This document shows positions 26,107-34,759 of a stretch of 64,000 bases of DNA, in pieces. Numbering within the stretch: position 1 is the stretch's first letter; each line of letters begins with the position of its first letter. The DNA comes from Microtetraspora glauca (GTDB lineage: Bacteria; Actinomycetota; Actinomycetes; Streptosporangiales; Streptosporangiaceae). The stretch is taken from positions 62,001 to 126,000 of the forward strand of contig BBYL01000012.1 in NCBI GenBank assembly GCA_001570385.1. Direction: 5' to 3'. A program made the translations under genes and the position numbers. The notes under the pieces are model-generated. The model was given only the letters and a program-made list of their open reading frames with translations, ran no database searches and was not told where the DNA came from.

Positions 26107-28257
26107 ATGAAAGGCACGAACCTCGTGACCATGCTTGACGCTGGCCATATTTCCCCCGATTCGTCCGTGGATTCCTCCACGGTCTCCTCCGCGCCGTCCG
26201 AGGCCCCCGACGCCGAGCAGGCGAACGGCTTCGCGCTGCTCGGCCTGCCGAGGCCGCTCGTCTCCGGGCTGGCCAGGGAGGGCATCACCGCGCCGTTCCC
26301 CATCCAGAGCGCGGCCATCCCCGACGTGCTCGCCGGACGTGACGTGCTCGGCCGGGGCCAGACCGGCTCCGGCAAGACGCTCGCCTTCGGCCTGCCCACC
26401 ATGGCCCGCATCGCCGGGGAGCGCGCGCTGCCCAAGCGCCCGCGCGCCATCGTCCTCGTGCCCACCCGTGAGCTGGCCCTGCAGGTGGCCGACACCCTGG
26501 AGCCGCTCGGCCGGGGCTTGTCGCTGCGTACCAGGACCGTCGTCGGCGGCATGTCCATGGGCAGGCAGATCGAGGCGCTGCGGCGCGGCGTCGAGATCGT
26601 CGTGGCCACCCCCGGGCGCCTGACCGACCTCATGGAGCAGGGCGAGTGCTCGCTCCAGGACGTCCAGGTCACCGTGCTCGACGAGGCCGACCACATGTGC
26701 GACCTCGGCTTCTTCCCCGTGGTGAGCGCGATCCTCGACGCCACCCCCTCCGACAGCCAGCGGCTGCTCTTCTCCGCCACCCTCGACGGTGACGTGGACA
26801 AGCTGGTCCAGCGCTTCCTCACCGACCCGGTGACGCACTCGCTGGCCCCGGCGACCTCCTCGGTCGAGACCATGGAGCACCACCTCTTCCAGGTCCACAG
26901 GGACGACAAGGTCGACGTGACGGCCGAGATCGCCAACCGCGAGGGCCGTACGATCCTGTTCGTCCGCACCCAGCACGGTGTGGACCGGGTCGTCAAGCAG
27001 CTCGCCCGGGTCGGCATCCGCGCCGGCGGCCTGCACGGAGGCAAGCGGCAGAACCAGCGCACCCGCATCCTCGGGGAGTTCCGCGAGGGCAACGTGAGCG
27101 TGCTCGTCTGCACCGACGTCGCCGCCCGCGGCATCCACGTCGACGACGTCAGCCTCGTGCTGCACGTCGATCCTCCGATGGACCACAAGAGCTACCTGCA
27201 CCGCGGCGGTCGTACGGCCCGCGCGGGCGAGAGCGGCAGCGTCGTGACGCTCGTCATGCCGAACGAGCGCCGCTCCACCGACGCGATGACCCGGCGTGCG
27301 GGCATCAGCCCGTCGCGCCACCGGGTTCGCCCCGGTGACTCGGTGCTCACCGAGGTCGCCGGCGCGCGTCAGCCCAGCGGCGAGGCGATCCCCGTGTGGG
27401 AGCCCGACGTGCGCAAGCCGCTGCGTCCGCGCCGTGAGGGCCAGGGCGGGGAGGGACGTTCCCGCCGCTTCGGCGACCGCCGCGACGGCGGACGGCGCTT
27501 CGAGGGCCGGTTCGACCGCGACAGCCGTCCGGGCCGCGACGGTGGACGGCGCTTCGAGGGCCGGGGGAGTGACGAGCGCGACTCCGAGAACCGTGTCGCC
27601 GAGCACACCGGCGCCGAGAACCGGGGCTTCGAGGGCCGGAGCCAGGAGAACCGCTCCTTCCAGGGCCGGGAGCACGGAGGGGCCCGCGACGGAGCGCGCC
27701 CGTTCCGTGGCGACCGTGACAACCGTCCGTTCCGCGGTGACCGTGACGGCGGTTCCTACCGGGGCGATCGGGAGAGCCGTCCCTTCCGTGGCGACCGCGA
27801 CGGCGGTTCGTTCCGTGGCGACAGCCGGGGCGCCTACCAGGGAGACCGTCCCGCCTACCAGGGAGACCGTCCCGCCTACCGTGGTGACCGTGACGGCGGT
27901 TCGTTCCGCGGCGACCGTGACGGCGGCGACAATCGCCGCTACCAGGGGGACCGCTCGCGCGGTTCCTGGAGCGACAACCGGGGTTCGTACGGCGGCTTCC
28001 GGGGCGACCGATCGCGTGGAGGGAACGGCGAGGGCCGCCCGGACCAGCGTGGCGCCGGCTTCCGTGAGGGCGACCGCGCCGGGGACCGCGGCGGCGCTCC
28101 CCACGAGGGCCACCGTGATCACCGTGACGGTTACCGCGGCGAGCGCCGTCCGGACAGCCGGGGCGACTTCCGCGCTCCGCGCGGCGGTGGCTTCCGCCAG
28201 GGCGGCCGTCCGGGCGGTCGCGCCGGAGGTCACTCCGGCAACCGTTCCGGCCGCTGA
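26107..28257 (+). CDS. DEAD-box RNA helicase with RGD-rich C-terminal tail
   Basis: This protein of about 716 residues has all helicase motifs in order: Q motif (PFPIQSAAIP), motif I GQTGSGKT, Ia PTRELALQ, Ib TPGRL, II DEAD (VLDEADHM), III SAT, and in the second domain TDVAARGIHVDDV and VI HRGGRTARAG. The core ends near residue 420; the remaining 290 residues are basic and glycine-rich, with many RGDRDGGSFRGD- and YQGDRPAY-type repeats that likely bind RNA. It is of the RhlE/CsdA type that unwinds structured RNA, often in the cold. The start is uncertain: ATG 26107, GTG 26125 and ATG 26131 are all in frame. The frame extends upstream to 26020 without conservation. Confidence 0.88.
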   Translation: MKGTNLVTMLDAGHISPDSSVDSSTVSSAPSEAPDAEQANGFALLGLPRPLVSGLAREGITAPFPIQSAAIPDVLAGRDVLGRGQTGSGKTLAFGLPTMARIAGERALPKRPRAIVLVPTRELALQVADTLEPLGRGLSLRTRTVVGGMSMGRQIEALRRGVEIVVATPGRLTDLMEQGECSLQDVQVTVLDEADHMCDLGFFPVVSAILDATPSDSQRLLFSATLDGDVDKLVQRFLTDPVTHSLAPATSSVETMEHHLFQVHRDDKVDVTAEIANREGRTILFVRTQHGVDRVVKQLARVGIRAGGLHGGKRQNQRTRILGEFREGNVSVLVCTDVAARGIHVDDVSLVLHVDPPMDHKSYLHRGGRTARAGESGSVVTLVMPNERRSTDAMTRRAGISPSRHRVRPGDSVLTEVAGARQPSGEAIPVWEPDVRKPLRPRREGQGGEGRSRRFGDRRDGGRRFEGRFDRDSRPGRDGGRRFEGRGSDERDSENRVAEHTGAENRGFEGRSQENRSFQGREHGGARDGARPFRGDRDNRPFRGDRDGGSYRGDRESRPFRGDRDGGSFRGDSRGAYQGDRPAYQGDRPAYRGDRDGGSFRGDRDGGDNRRYQGDRSRGSWSDNRGSYGGFRGDRSRGGNGEGRPDQRGAGFREGDRAGDRGGAPHEGHRDHRDGYRGERRPDSRGDFRAPRGGGFRQGGRPGGRAGGHSGNRSGR

Positions 28258-28274
28258 GCACACACCGTTCGATC

Positions 28275-28316
28275 CGGCAGGCGCCGGTGTCCCGCGGGGG
28301 GCACCGGCGCCTGCCG
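28275..28316. terminator. Strong intrinsic terminator between helicase and ABC genes
   Basis: CGGCAGGCGCCGGTG (28275-28289) pairs perfectly over 15 bp with CACCGGCGCCTGCCG (28302-28316), with a 12-nt loop, followed by CGTTTCGG. It lies 17 nt after the helicase stop and between convergent genes, so it may act in both directions. Confidence 0.8.
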
Positions 28317-28383
28317 CGTTTCGGCGGACCCGCCTGACGGCCCACCCTCTCCGGGCCCGGACCCGGCGTGGTGGACGACAGGC

Positions 28384-30132
28384 TCAGTCGCCGTGCCAGG
28401 AGCGCCAGAGGACGGCGTAGGTCCCGCCCGCGGATACCAGGTCGTCATGGGGGCCGAGTTCGGTGATCACACCGGCGTCCATCACCGCGACCCGGTCGGC
28501 GTCGTGCGCCGTGTGGAGCCGGTGCGCGATGGCGATCACGGTGCGCCCGTCCAGGACGGCGGCAAGGGCGCGTTCGGTGTCACGGGCGGTCGCCGGGTCC
28601 AGCAGGGCGGTGGCCTCGTCGAGAACCAGGGTGTGCGGGTCCGCCAGCACCACCCTGGCGAGGGCGAGTTGCTGGGCCTGGGCGCCGTCCAACCGATGCG
28701 CGGCTTCCCCCAGGTCGGTGTCGAGGCCGTCCGGCAGCTCGTCGGCCCAGCGGGCGCCGACGGTGGCGAGCGCGGCGCGCAGCCGATCGTCGTCCGCGTC
28801 CGGCGCGGCGATCAGCAGGTTGTCGCGCAGCGTGTCCTGGAAGACGTGATGCTCCTGGGTGACCAGCACCACCTGGCGGCGCAGACGCTCCGGCGGCAGA
28901 TCGGCGATCGGTACTCCGCCGACCGTCACCGATCCGGAGCCCGGCCGGTCGATCCCGGCCAGCAGCCGCCCGAGGGTCGACTTGCCGGCACCCGACGGTC
29001 CCACGAGGGCGATCCGCTCCCCCTGCCGTACCTGAAGGTCGACGCCGTGCAGCACGTCGGCGTGGCCGGCGTAGTGGTAGCGGACGCCCGACACGCTGAT
29101 CGGGTCGTCGGCGGGTTCGGCGGGTTCGGCGGGTTCGGCGGTGGTGGGTTCGGCGGCCAGGCCCTCCACCCGGGCATAGGAGGCGCCGCTGGACTGCAGT
29201 TGCTCGGCCCACTTCAGGATGGTGTCGATGGGCGCGTCCAGTTGGCGCAGGTAGGCCGAGGCGGCGACGACCGCGCCGAGCGTGACGGCGTGCTGGGCGT
29301 AGAGCACGCCGCCGATCAGCAGGACGCCGACCACGGGCAGGGCGTAGGAGACGTCGACGGCGGGGAAGAGGACCGTACGCAGCCACAGGGTGCGCAGCCG
29401 GGCGCGCCGGACGGTGGCGATGGCCTCCTCGGCGGCCTGGTGGCGGCGCTGCTGAAGGCCGAGCGCCTCCATGGTCCGGGCTCCGGCGGCGGTGGTGGCG
29501 ATCACTTCCGCGAGCGCCGAGGTGGCCTCGCCCTCGGCGAGGTAGGCGGTCCGAGCGCGGCGCAGGTACCAGCGCAGGGCCGGCCCGAGGACCAGCAGGC
29601 AGGCGAGGCCGGACAGGCCCAGCAGCGGGTCGAGGAAGAGTACCGCCACGACGACGAACAGCGCCTGCATGACGGCGATGAACACCTCGGGCACCGCGTC
29701 GCGCAGCGTGGAGGCGACGGTGTCGACGTCATTGGTGCCACGGACGCTCAGGTCGCCGGTGACGGAGTGCTCTGCGGTGCCGGCGGGCAGCGCGAGCACC
29801 CGGCCGAGGAACCGCTCGCGGACCCGGGAGGCGGCACGCTCGCCGAACCGGGTCCCGAGCAGCAGGGCGTACCGGGACAGCAGGATCTGGCCGATCGTCG
29901 CGGCGACGATGATCAGAGCCAGCCGGTCGACGGTGGCCAGGGCGGCCTGGCCGTGCGACGTCCTGACGGTGTCCACGATGGTTCCGAGCAGCCATGGACC
30001 GACGAGCCCGACGGCCGCCGCGAGCAGGTTGAGGACCAGGACGGCGATGATCGTCCGGTTGTCCGCGCGGAGTTCGGCCCAGGCGGCCCGGCGTACCTCG
30101 GCACGTCCGGCGACGGGCAGCGGTCGGGTCAT
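28384..30132 (-). CDS. ABC exporter half with intact nucleotide site but altered signature (heterodimer subunit)
   Basis: This 582-residue protein fuses a six-helix membrane domain (residues about 30-310) to a nucleotide-binding domain. Walker A is GPSGAGKST near residue 381, the Q-loop is VTQEHHVF, Walker B is LVLDEATALLDP and the H-loop is IAIAHRLHTAHD, all normal. The signature motif is LDGAQAQQLALARV in place of LSGGQ. Its partner gene, immediately upstream in transcription with a 4-nt overlap, has the reverse pattern. The pair probably forms one asymmetric exporter of lipids, drugs or peptides. Between the domains is an AEPAEPAEP stretch from a 9-bp tandem repeat (about 29110-29140). Confidence 0.87.
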   Translation of the reverse strand: MTRPLPVAGRAEVRRAAWAELRADNRTIIAVLVLNLLAAAVGLVGPWLLGTIVDTVRTSHGQAALATVDRLALIIVAATIGQILLSRYALLLGTRFGERAASRVRERFLGRVLALPAGTAEHSVTGDLSVRGTNDVDTVASTLRDAVPEVFIAVMQALFVVVAVLFLDPLLGLSGLACLLVLGPALRWYLRRARTAYLAEGEATSALAEVIATTAAGARTMEALGLQQRRHQAAEEAIATVRRARLRTLWLRTVLFPAVDVSYALPVVGVLLIGGVLYAQHAVTLGAVVAASAYLRQLDAPIDTILKWAEQLQSSGASYARVEGLAAEPTTAEPAEPAEPADDPISVSGVRYHYAGHADVLHGVDLQVRQGERIALVGPSGAGKSTLGRLLAGIDRPGSGSVTVGGVPIADLPPERLRRQVVLVTQEHHVFQDTLRDNLLIAAPDADDDRLRAALATVGARWADELPDGLDTDLGEAAHRLDGAQAQQLALARVVLADPHTLVLDEATALLDPATARDTERALAAVLDGRTVIAIAHRLHTAHDADRVAVMDAGVITELGPHDDLVSAGGTYAVLWRSWHGD

Positions 30133-31835
30133 CGGTGAGCCTCCTCGGCCGCGTCGGTGTCACGGGACACCAGAGCCCGGTAGCCGGGCGCGTTCTCCAG
30201 CAGTTCGCGGTGGGTGCCGGTGGCCGCGACCCGTCCGTCGACAAGGTGCACCACCACGTCCGCCTGTTCCAGCACGAAGGGCGAGGTGCCGGTGACGACG
30301 GTGGTCAGGCCGGCGCGCGCGGTACGCAGCCGGGCGGCCATCACGGCCTCCGTGTGGGCGTCGACCGCCGAGGTCGGTTCGACGGCCAGCAGCACCTCCG
30401 GGCCGGCGCACAGCGCCCGGGCGAGCCGGAGCCGCTGGCGTTGTCCCCCGGACAGGCTCAGGCCCCGGGCGGCGACGACCGAGTCGAGGCCGTCGGGCAG
30501 CGCGTCCACGATGTCCGCGGCGGCCGCCGCGTGGATCGCGGCCCGCACGGCCGAGTCCTCGGGGTGGCCCCTGCCGCTCACCACCTCGCGGACGGTTCCG
30601 GCGAACAGATCGGCGTCGTTGTCCGCGACCAGGATGCGCTCGCGGACCTGGGCCAGGGGGACCGCGTCCAGCCGCACGCCGCCCCAGAGGACATCGGAGT
30701 CCTCGAACCGGCCGAGGCGCTCGACCACAGCCGCGGCGTCCGCGGGGCGCGCGCCGGTGAGCACAATGAACAGGCCCGGCGGCACCTCGACGCCGGAGGC
30801 GGGATCGTGGAGCACAGCCGGGCCCGCGGGCGCGTCCGCGGTGGTGGCGGGGCCCGTCCGGCCGGGTGCCAGAGCGAGGAATCCGGTGACCCGCCGGGCA
30901 GCGACCACTCCGCGGGCCAGGTCGGAGCCACCCATGATGAGGACGGTCATCGGAATGGCCAGCATCGCGACGTACCCATAGGCCGCGACCAGATCGCCGA
31001 TGGTGAGCGATCCCTCGGCGGCCATCCGGGCGCCGAGCCAGGTGACCAGCGCGAGGAAGAGCAGGGGCAGCCCGCCGCTGAGCGCGCCGACCCAGCTGGT
31101 GGCGGCGCCCACCCGGTAACCCTCCTGGCACAGCTCGCGCGAGCGCCGCCGGTAGCGGTCGGCGTGCATCTCCTTGCCGCCCAGACCGTTGAGCACCCGC
31201 AGGCCGGCCACCACGTCCACCAGCCTGGCGGTCAGCGCGCCCTGCCGCTCCCGGTAGTCGTCTCCGGCGCTCAGGACCCGGCTCAGCAGGGGCCCGATGA
31301 CGACGGCGAGTAACGGCGCACCGGCGAGCACCACGAGGGCGAGCGTGAGGGAGATGTCGGCGAGCACGAATGCGACGACCACGTACCCGACGACGGCGCC
31401 GATCCCCGGACCGGCGAAGGACATCGCCTGGGAGATCGTCCGCGCGTCGCTCAGGCCGATCGCCACCACCTCACCGGTCGCGACCCGGCGGGGCAGCGTG
31501 CCGCCGAGCCGGAGCGCCTGGTCCATGATCGCTCGCACGGTACGGAACATCGCGTCCATCCGGACCTTCGTCGTCGTCCGGTGCTGTGCCATGCCCAGCA
31601 GGGCGCTCCCCACCCCCGCGGCCAGCATCGCGGCCGTCCAGCCCGTCAGCGCCCCGGAGTCGTGGGCGGCCAGGCCGTCGTCGACGGCACGGGAGAGCAG
31701 GTACGGCGGTAGGGCCATGGCGACCATCCACGCGCTGCTCAGCAGCGACCCGGTCAGGATGCGGCGCTTCTGGCGGATCGCCAGCCACAGGAGGAACCGC
31801 ACCGGCCCTCGGATCTGCGCGTCAGGGGATGTCAC
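30129..31835 (-). CDS. ABC exporter half with degenerate nucleotide site but intact signature (heterodimer subunit)
   Basis: This 568-residue protein has a six-helix membrane domain followed by an unusual nucleotide-binding domain. Where Walker A should be (residues about 355-366) it reads IVLTGARPADAAAV, with no GKS/T. The Q-loop position reads VADNDADLF, Walker B reads LLAVEPTSAVD with the aspartate missing, and the H-loop position reads VVTGTSPFVL with no histidine. The signature LSGGQRQRLRLARAL (about residue 464) is perfect. It therefore should not hydrolyse ATP itself but can complete the site of its partner. It is first of the two-gene operon, and the partner starts in a 4-nt overlap. 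Confidence 0.86.
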   Translation of the reverse strand: MTSPDAQIRGPVRFLLWLAIRQKRRILTGSLLSSAWMVAMALPPYLLSRAVDDGLAAHDSGALTGWTAAMLAAGVGSALLGMAQHRTTTKVRMDAMFRTVRAIMDQALRLGGTLPRRVATGEVVAIGLSDARTISQAMSFAGPGIGAVVGYVVVAFVLADISLTLALVVLAGAPLLAVVIGPLLSRVLSAGDDYRERQGALTARLVDVVAGLRVLNGLGGKEMHADRYRRRSRELCQEGYRVGAATSWVGALSGGLPLLFLALVTWLGARMAAEGSLTIGDLVAAYGYVAMLAIPMTVLIMGGSDLARGVVAARRVTGFLALAPGRTGPATTADAPAGPAVLHDPASGVEVPPGLFIVLTGARPADAAAVVERLGRFEDSDVLWGGVRLDAVPLAQVRERILVADNDADLFAGTVREVVSGRGHPEDSAVRAAIHAAAAADIVDALPDGLDSVVAARGLSLSGGQRQRLRLARALCAGPEVLLAVEPTSAVDAHTEAVMAARLRTARAGLTTVVTGTSPFVLEQADVVVHLVDGRVAATGTHRELLENAPGYRALVSRDTDAAEEAHR

Positions 31836-32346
31836 CGGCGAATGTTAGTGGCGGGCGGAGGGATGATCAACGCGTTATGGCGCCCGCTCACGCTCCCGCC
31901 GGATGAGAGGATCGCCCCCCTGAGCCGCCCGGATCATGGACGCCCGCCCGACCCGCGCGGGCGTCGGCGTCCCCCGAAGACGGCGCCCGAAGACGGCGCC
32001 CGAAGACGGCCCTTGAAGACGGCGCGGCCGTTTCGAGGTGTCGTGGGCGTTCGCTTCCGTCGTCTCCGGATGGGATGGAGTCCCGGCACTCAACCGGGTA
32101 AGTTCCGAGCGTGTCCCCGAGCGGATCCCGGCACGGCCGACCATGCGGGCGCCGACGTCGCTCCTGCGGCGAAGTGGTCCTCGTCGCGTGCTCCCGCGTC
32201 TCTTAACCGGACCAGAACCATGCTCGGTCGTCGTTCCTGTACGGTTCCACGTCACCGGGATCACGCGCGACGCGCGCTCCCGGCATGGTCCGCGTCACCC
32301 GGGATCCCCACCCGTGTGCGCCTGTCGCAAGTCGTAAGGAGCCCCC
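31836..32346. other. 511-nt intergenic region upstream of the esterase gene
   Basis: This gap separates the divergent ABC exporter genes and the esterase gene. Frames are open by chance, but none has family similarity or a convincing start. It contains a 13-bp tandem repeat (31973-32024) and, at its end, AAGGAG before a TTG start. The promoters of both flanking units should be here. Confidence 0.55.
31973..32024. repeat. Four tandem copies of a 13-bp unit
   Basis: The unit CCCGAAGACGGCG occurs twice exactly (31973-31998), then as CCCGAAGACGGCC and CTTGAAGACGGCG (31999-32024). It is non-coding, 137 nt from the ABC operon start. It could bind a protein or be a slippage array; there are no spacers, so it is not a CRISPR. 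Confidence 0.85.
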
Positions 32347-33324
32347 TTGTTCGTCGACCTGCCGCTCGACCAGCTCCGTGCCTACCTGCCCGAACGCGGC
32401 GAGCCCGCGGACTTCGACGACTTCTGGGAGCGCACGCTGTCGGAGTCGCGGGCGCATGATCTGGCGGCGACCTTCACCCCGTACGACGCCCACCTCGCAC
32501 GCGTGGACGTGTACGACGTGACCTTCGCGGGCTTCGGCGGGCATCCGATCAAGGGGTGGCTGCTCACCCCCGCGTCCCCGGAGGGGCCGCTGCCGTGCGT
32601 CGTCGAGTTCATCGGCTACAACGGCGGGCGCGGCCTGCCGCACGACTGGCTGCTGTGGCCCTCGGCGGGATACGCCGCCTTCGTGATGGACACGCGGGGC
32701 CAGGGCGGCGGGTGGCGGCAGGGCGACACACCCGATCCGGCCCCGGGGACCGGCCCCGAGACGGCGGGGAAGCTGACGCGTGGCGTGCTCGACCGCGACG
32801 ACTACTACTACCGGCGCCTGTACACCGACGTCGTACGCGCCGTCGAGGCGGCGAGGGCGCATCCCGCCGTGGACGCGGAGCGGATCGCCGTCGCGGGCGG
32901 CAGCCAGGGCGGCGGCATGGCCCTGGCCGCGGCCGCGCTGGCCCCGCGAATCGGCGCGGACATCTCCTACGCCTTCGTCGACGTGCCGTTCATGTGCCAC
33001 ATCCGCCGCGCCGTGGAGATCACCGACGCTTTGCCGTACGGGGAGCTGAGCCGGTTCTGCGCGGTCAACCGGGACAGGGCCGAGGACGTCTTCGCCACTC
33101 TCGCCTACTTCGACGGGACGAACTTCGCGGCCAGGGCGACGGTGCCCGCCCGGTTCTCCGTCGGGCTGCGCGACGAGGTGACCCCGGCCTCGACCGTGTT
33201 CGCCGCCTACAATCACTACGCCGGTGCCAAGGACATCTCGATCTGGCCGTTCAACGGGCACGAGGGCGGCCAGTCCCTCCAGGCCCTGGAACACCTGAGG
33301 ATCGCCAGAAAGATCTTCGGCTGA
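32347..33324 (+). CDS. Acetylxylan esterase/cephalosporin C deacetylase family hydrolase
   Basis: This 325-residue AXE1-family alpha/beta hydrolase has the nucleophile S186 in VAGGSQGGGMAL, D276 in GLRDEVTP and H305 in FNGHEGG, a full catalytic triad. The family signature GYNGGRGLPHDWLLW and the MDTRGQGGGW motif are present, and the length matches the family. It removes acetyl groups from xylo-oligosaccharides or related small substrates. It has no signal peptide, so it acts in the cytoplasm. The start is TTG at 32347 with AAGGAG 5 nt upstream; no ATG fits. Confidence 0.87.
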   Translation: MFVDLPLDQLRAYLPERGEPADFDDFWERTLSESRAHDLAATFTPYDAHLARVDVYDVTFAGFGGHPIKGWLLTPASPEGPLPCVVEFIGYNGGRGLPHDWLLWPSAGYAAFVMDTRGQGGGWRQGDTPDPAPGTGPETAGKLTRGVLDRDDYYYRRLYTDVVRAVEAARAHPAVDAERIAVAGGSQGGGMALAAAALAPRIGADISYAFVDVPFMCHIRRAVEITDALPYGELSRFCAVNRDRAEDVFATLAYFDGTNFAARATVPARFSVGLRDEVTPASTVFAAYNHYAGAKDISIWPFNGHEGGQSLQALEHLRIARKIFG

Positions 33325-33405
33325 CGCGGACGGGTGGCGCGATGCGGCTGGTCGTACGGACCGACTACGCTGGTTCCGCATCGCCCGACGACCCTGAAAG
33401 AGATC

Positions 33406-33669
33406 ATGAAGACCTTCGAAGAGCTGTACGCCGAGCTGTCGGAGAAGGCGCGCACCCGGCCAGAGGGCTCGGGCACCGTGGCCGCGCTGGACGCCGGGGT
33501 CCATGCCATCGGTAAGAAGGTCGTCGAGGAGGCCGCCGAGAGCTGGATGGCGGCCGAGCACGAGTCCACGGATCGGGCGGCGGAGGAGATCTCCCAGCTG
33601 CTCTACCACGTGCAGGTCCTCATGCTGGCGCGCGGCATCGGGCTGGACGAGGTCTACAAGCATCTCTAG
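33406..33669 (+). CDS. hisE: Phosphoribosyl-ATP pyrophosphatase
   Basis: This 87-residue all-helical MazG-like protein catalyses the second step of histidine synthesis, removing pyrophosphate from phosphoribosyl-ATP. The conserved acidic metal-binding pattern is [14 protein letters not shown], followed by [21 protein letters not shown] 33406 fits the family length (about 87-95 residues); the frame continues upstream to 33334 without similarity. It is followed by hisG after 71 nt, the usual actinobacterial order. Confidence 0.93.
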   Translation: MKTFEELYAELSEKARTRPEGSGTVAALDAGVHAIGKKVVEEAAESWMAAEHESTDRAAEEISQLLYHVQVLMLARGIGLDEVYKHL

Positions 33670-33740
33670 GCCGCCCACCGGGTGGCCTGAATGCGTTCCA
33701 TGACCTCGTCATCCGCATCCCGAAGGGTTTCTGCCACACC

Positions 33741-34586
33741 ATGTTGCGTCTCGCCGTACCGAACAAGGGCGCGCTCGCCGATGCCGCCCAGACCATCCTG
33801 AAAGAGGCCGGATACCGTCCGCGCAAGGACAGCAAGGAACTCGTGGTCATCGACCCCGAGAACTCCTGCGAGCTGTTCTTCCTGCGTCCCCGCGACATCG
33901 CCGTCTACGTGGGCGAGGGCACGCTCGACGCGGGCATCACCGGCCGCGACATGCTGTTCGACTCGGGCGCCCCGGCCGAGGAGGTCGTCCCGCTCGGCTT
34001 CGGCGGGTCCACGTTCCGCTTCGCCGCCCCCGCCGGGCGGTACGGCAGCGCCGCCGACCTGTCCGGTCTGCGGATCGCCACCTCCTACTCCGGCCTCCTC
34101 GGCAAATACCTCGCCGACGAGGGCATCGACGCCCGGGTGATCAAGCTCGACGGCGCCGTGGAGACGGCCATCCGGCTGGGCGTCGCGGACGCCGTCGCCG
34201 ACGTCGTCGAGACCGGCACCACGCTCCGCAACGTCGGCCTGGAGGTCTTCGGCGAGCCCATCGCCCACTCCGAGGCCGTGCTCATCAAGCGGAGCGGCGC
34301 CCCGGAGACGAACGGCTTCCAGCAGCTCATCCGGCGGCTGCAGGGCGTCCTGGTCGCCCGCGACTACGTCATGATGGATTACGACATCCGCGCCGAGCGC
34401 ATCGACGAGGCCATCGCGATCACGCCGGGCGTCGAGGGGCCGACGGTGTCCCCGCTGCACCGCGAGGGCTGGGTGGCGGTCCGCGCCATGGTGCCGCGCA
34501 AGGGCCACCAGCAGATCATGGACCAGCTCTGGGAGATCGGCGCGAAGGCCATCCTGGTCACCGCCATCTACGCCTGCCGTCTCTGA
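33741..34586 (+). CDS. hisG: ATP phosphoribosyltransferase, long form
   Basis: This 281-residue enzyme starts histidine synthesis by joining ATP and PRPP. The N-terminus LRLAVPNKGALADAA and the PRPP loop region VADAVADVVETGTTLRNVGL are typical, with GITGRDMLFDSG between them. The C-terminal 75 residues form the ferredoxin-like HisG_C domain that binds histidine for feedback inhibition (SPLHREGWVAVRAMVPRKG), so this is the long, self-sufficient form without HisZ. It follows hisE. Confidence 0.94.
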   Translation: MLRLAVPNKGALADAAQTILKEAGYRPRKDSKELVVIDPENSCELFFLRPRDIAVYVGEGTLDAGITGRDMLFDSGAPAEEVVPLGFGGSTFRFAAPAGRYGSAADLSGLRIATSYSGLLGKYLADEGIDARVIKLDGAVETAIRLGVADAVADVVETGTTLRNVGLEVFGEPIAHSEAVLIKRSGAPETNGFQQLIRRLQGVLVARDYVMMDYDIRAERIDEAIAITPGVEGPTVSPLHREGWVAVRAMVPRKGHQQIMDQLWEIGAKAILVTAIYACRL

Positions 34587-34642
34587 CGATCCGGCGCCGC
34601 CGTGACGGTCCGGCCGCGCGCGCCTTCGTCCAGGGGGAGCGC

Positions 34643-34738
34643 GTGGCCGGGTTCACCATCGGGCGGATGGAACGTTTCCTGTTCACCGGGACCCGCGGCC
34701 CCGCCAGGTACGTCGTCCTCGGCGGCGCCCGCCGCTGA
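34643..34738 (+). other. Coding-like 31-codon stretch after hisG
   Basis: In this frame, third positions from 34585 to 34738 are more than 90% G or C, like real genes here. A GTG at 34643 has GGGGGAG upstream and gives a 31-residue peptide starting VAGFTIGRMERFLF. Upstream the frame stays open into the hisG 3' end. It may be a very small gene or the tail of a decayed one; I recognise no family. Confidence 0.25.
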
Positions 34739-34759
34739 GCCCGTCCGGGCCGTCCGCGG

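Noticed and set aside
26098..28263. 721-codon open frame on the minus strand across the helicase gene
   Set aside because: It mirrors the repetitive, GC-biased helicase tail, encodes a low-complexity Ala/Val/Thr protein and has no family motifs, while the plus strand has all DEAD-box motifs.
31973..32024. Possible CRISPR array
   Set aside because: The 13-bp units abut with no spacers and no cas genes are nearby.
31842..32459. 205-codon frame upstream of the esterase gene
   Set aside because: It runs through the 13-bp tandem repeats and into the esterase gene in another frame; composition is low-complexity Arg/Pro and no start is convincing.
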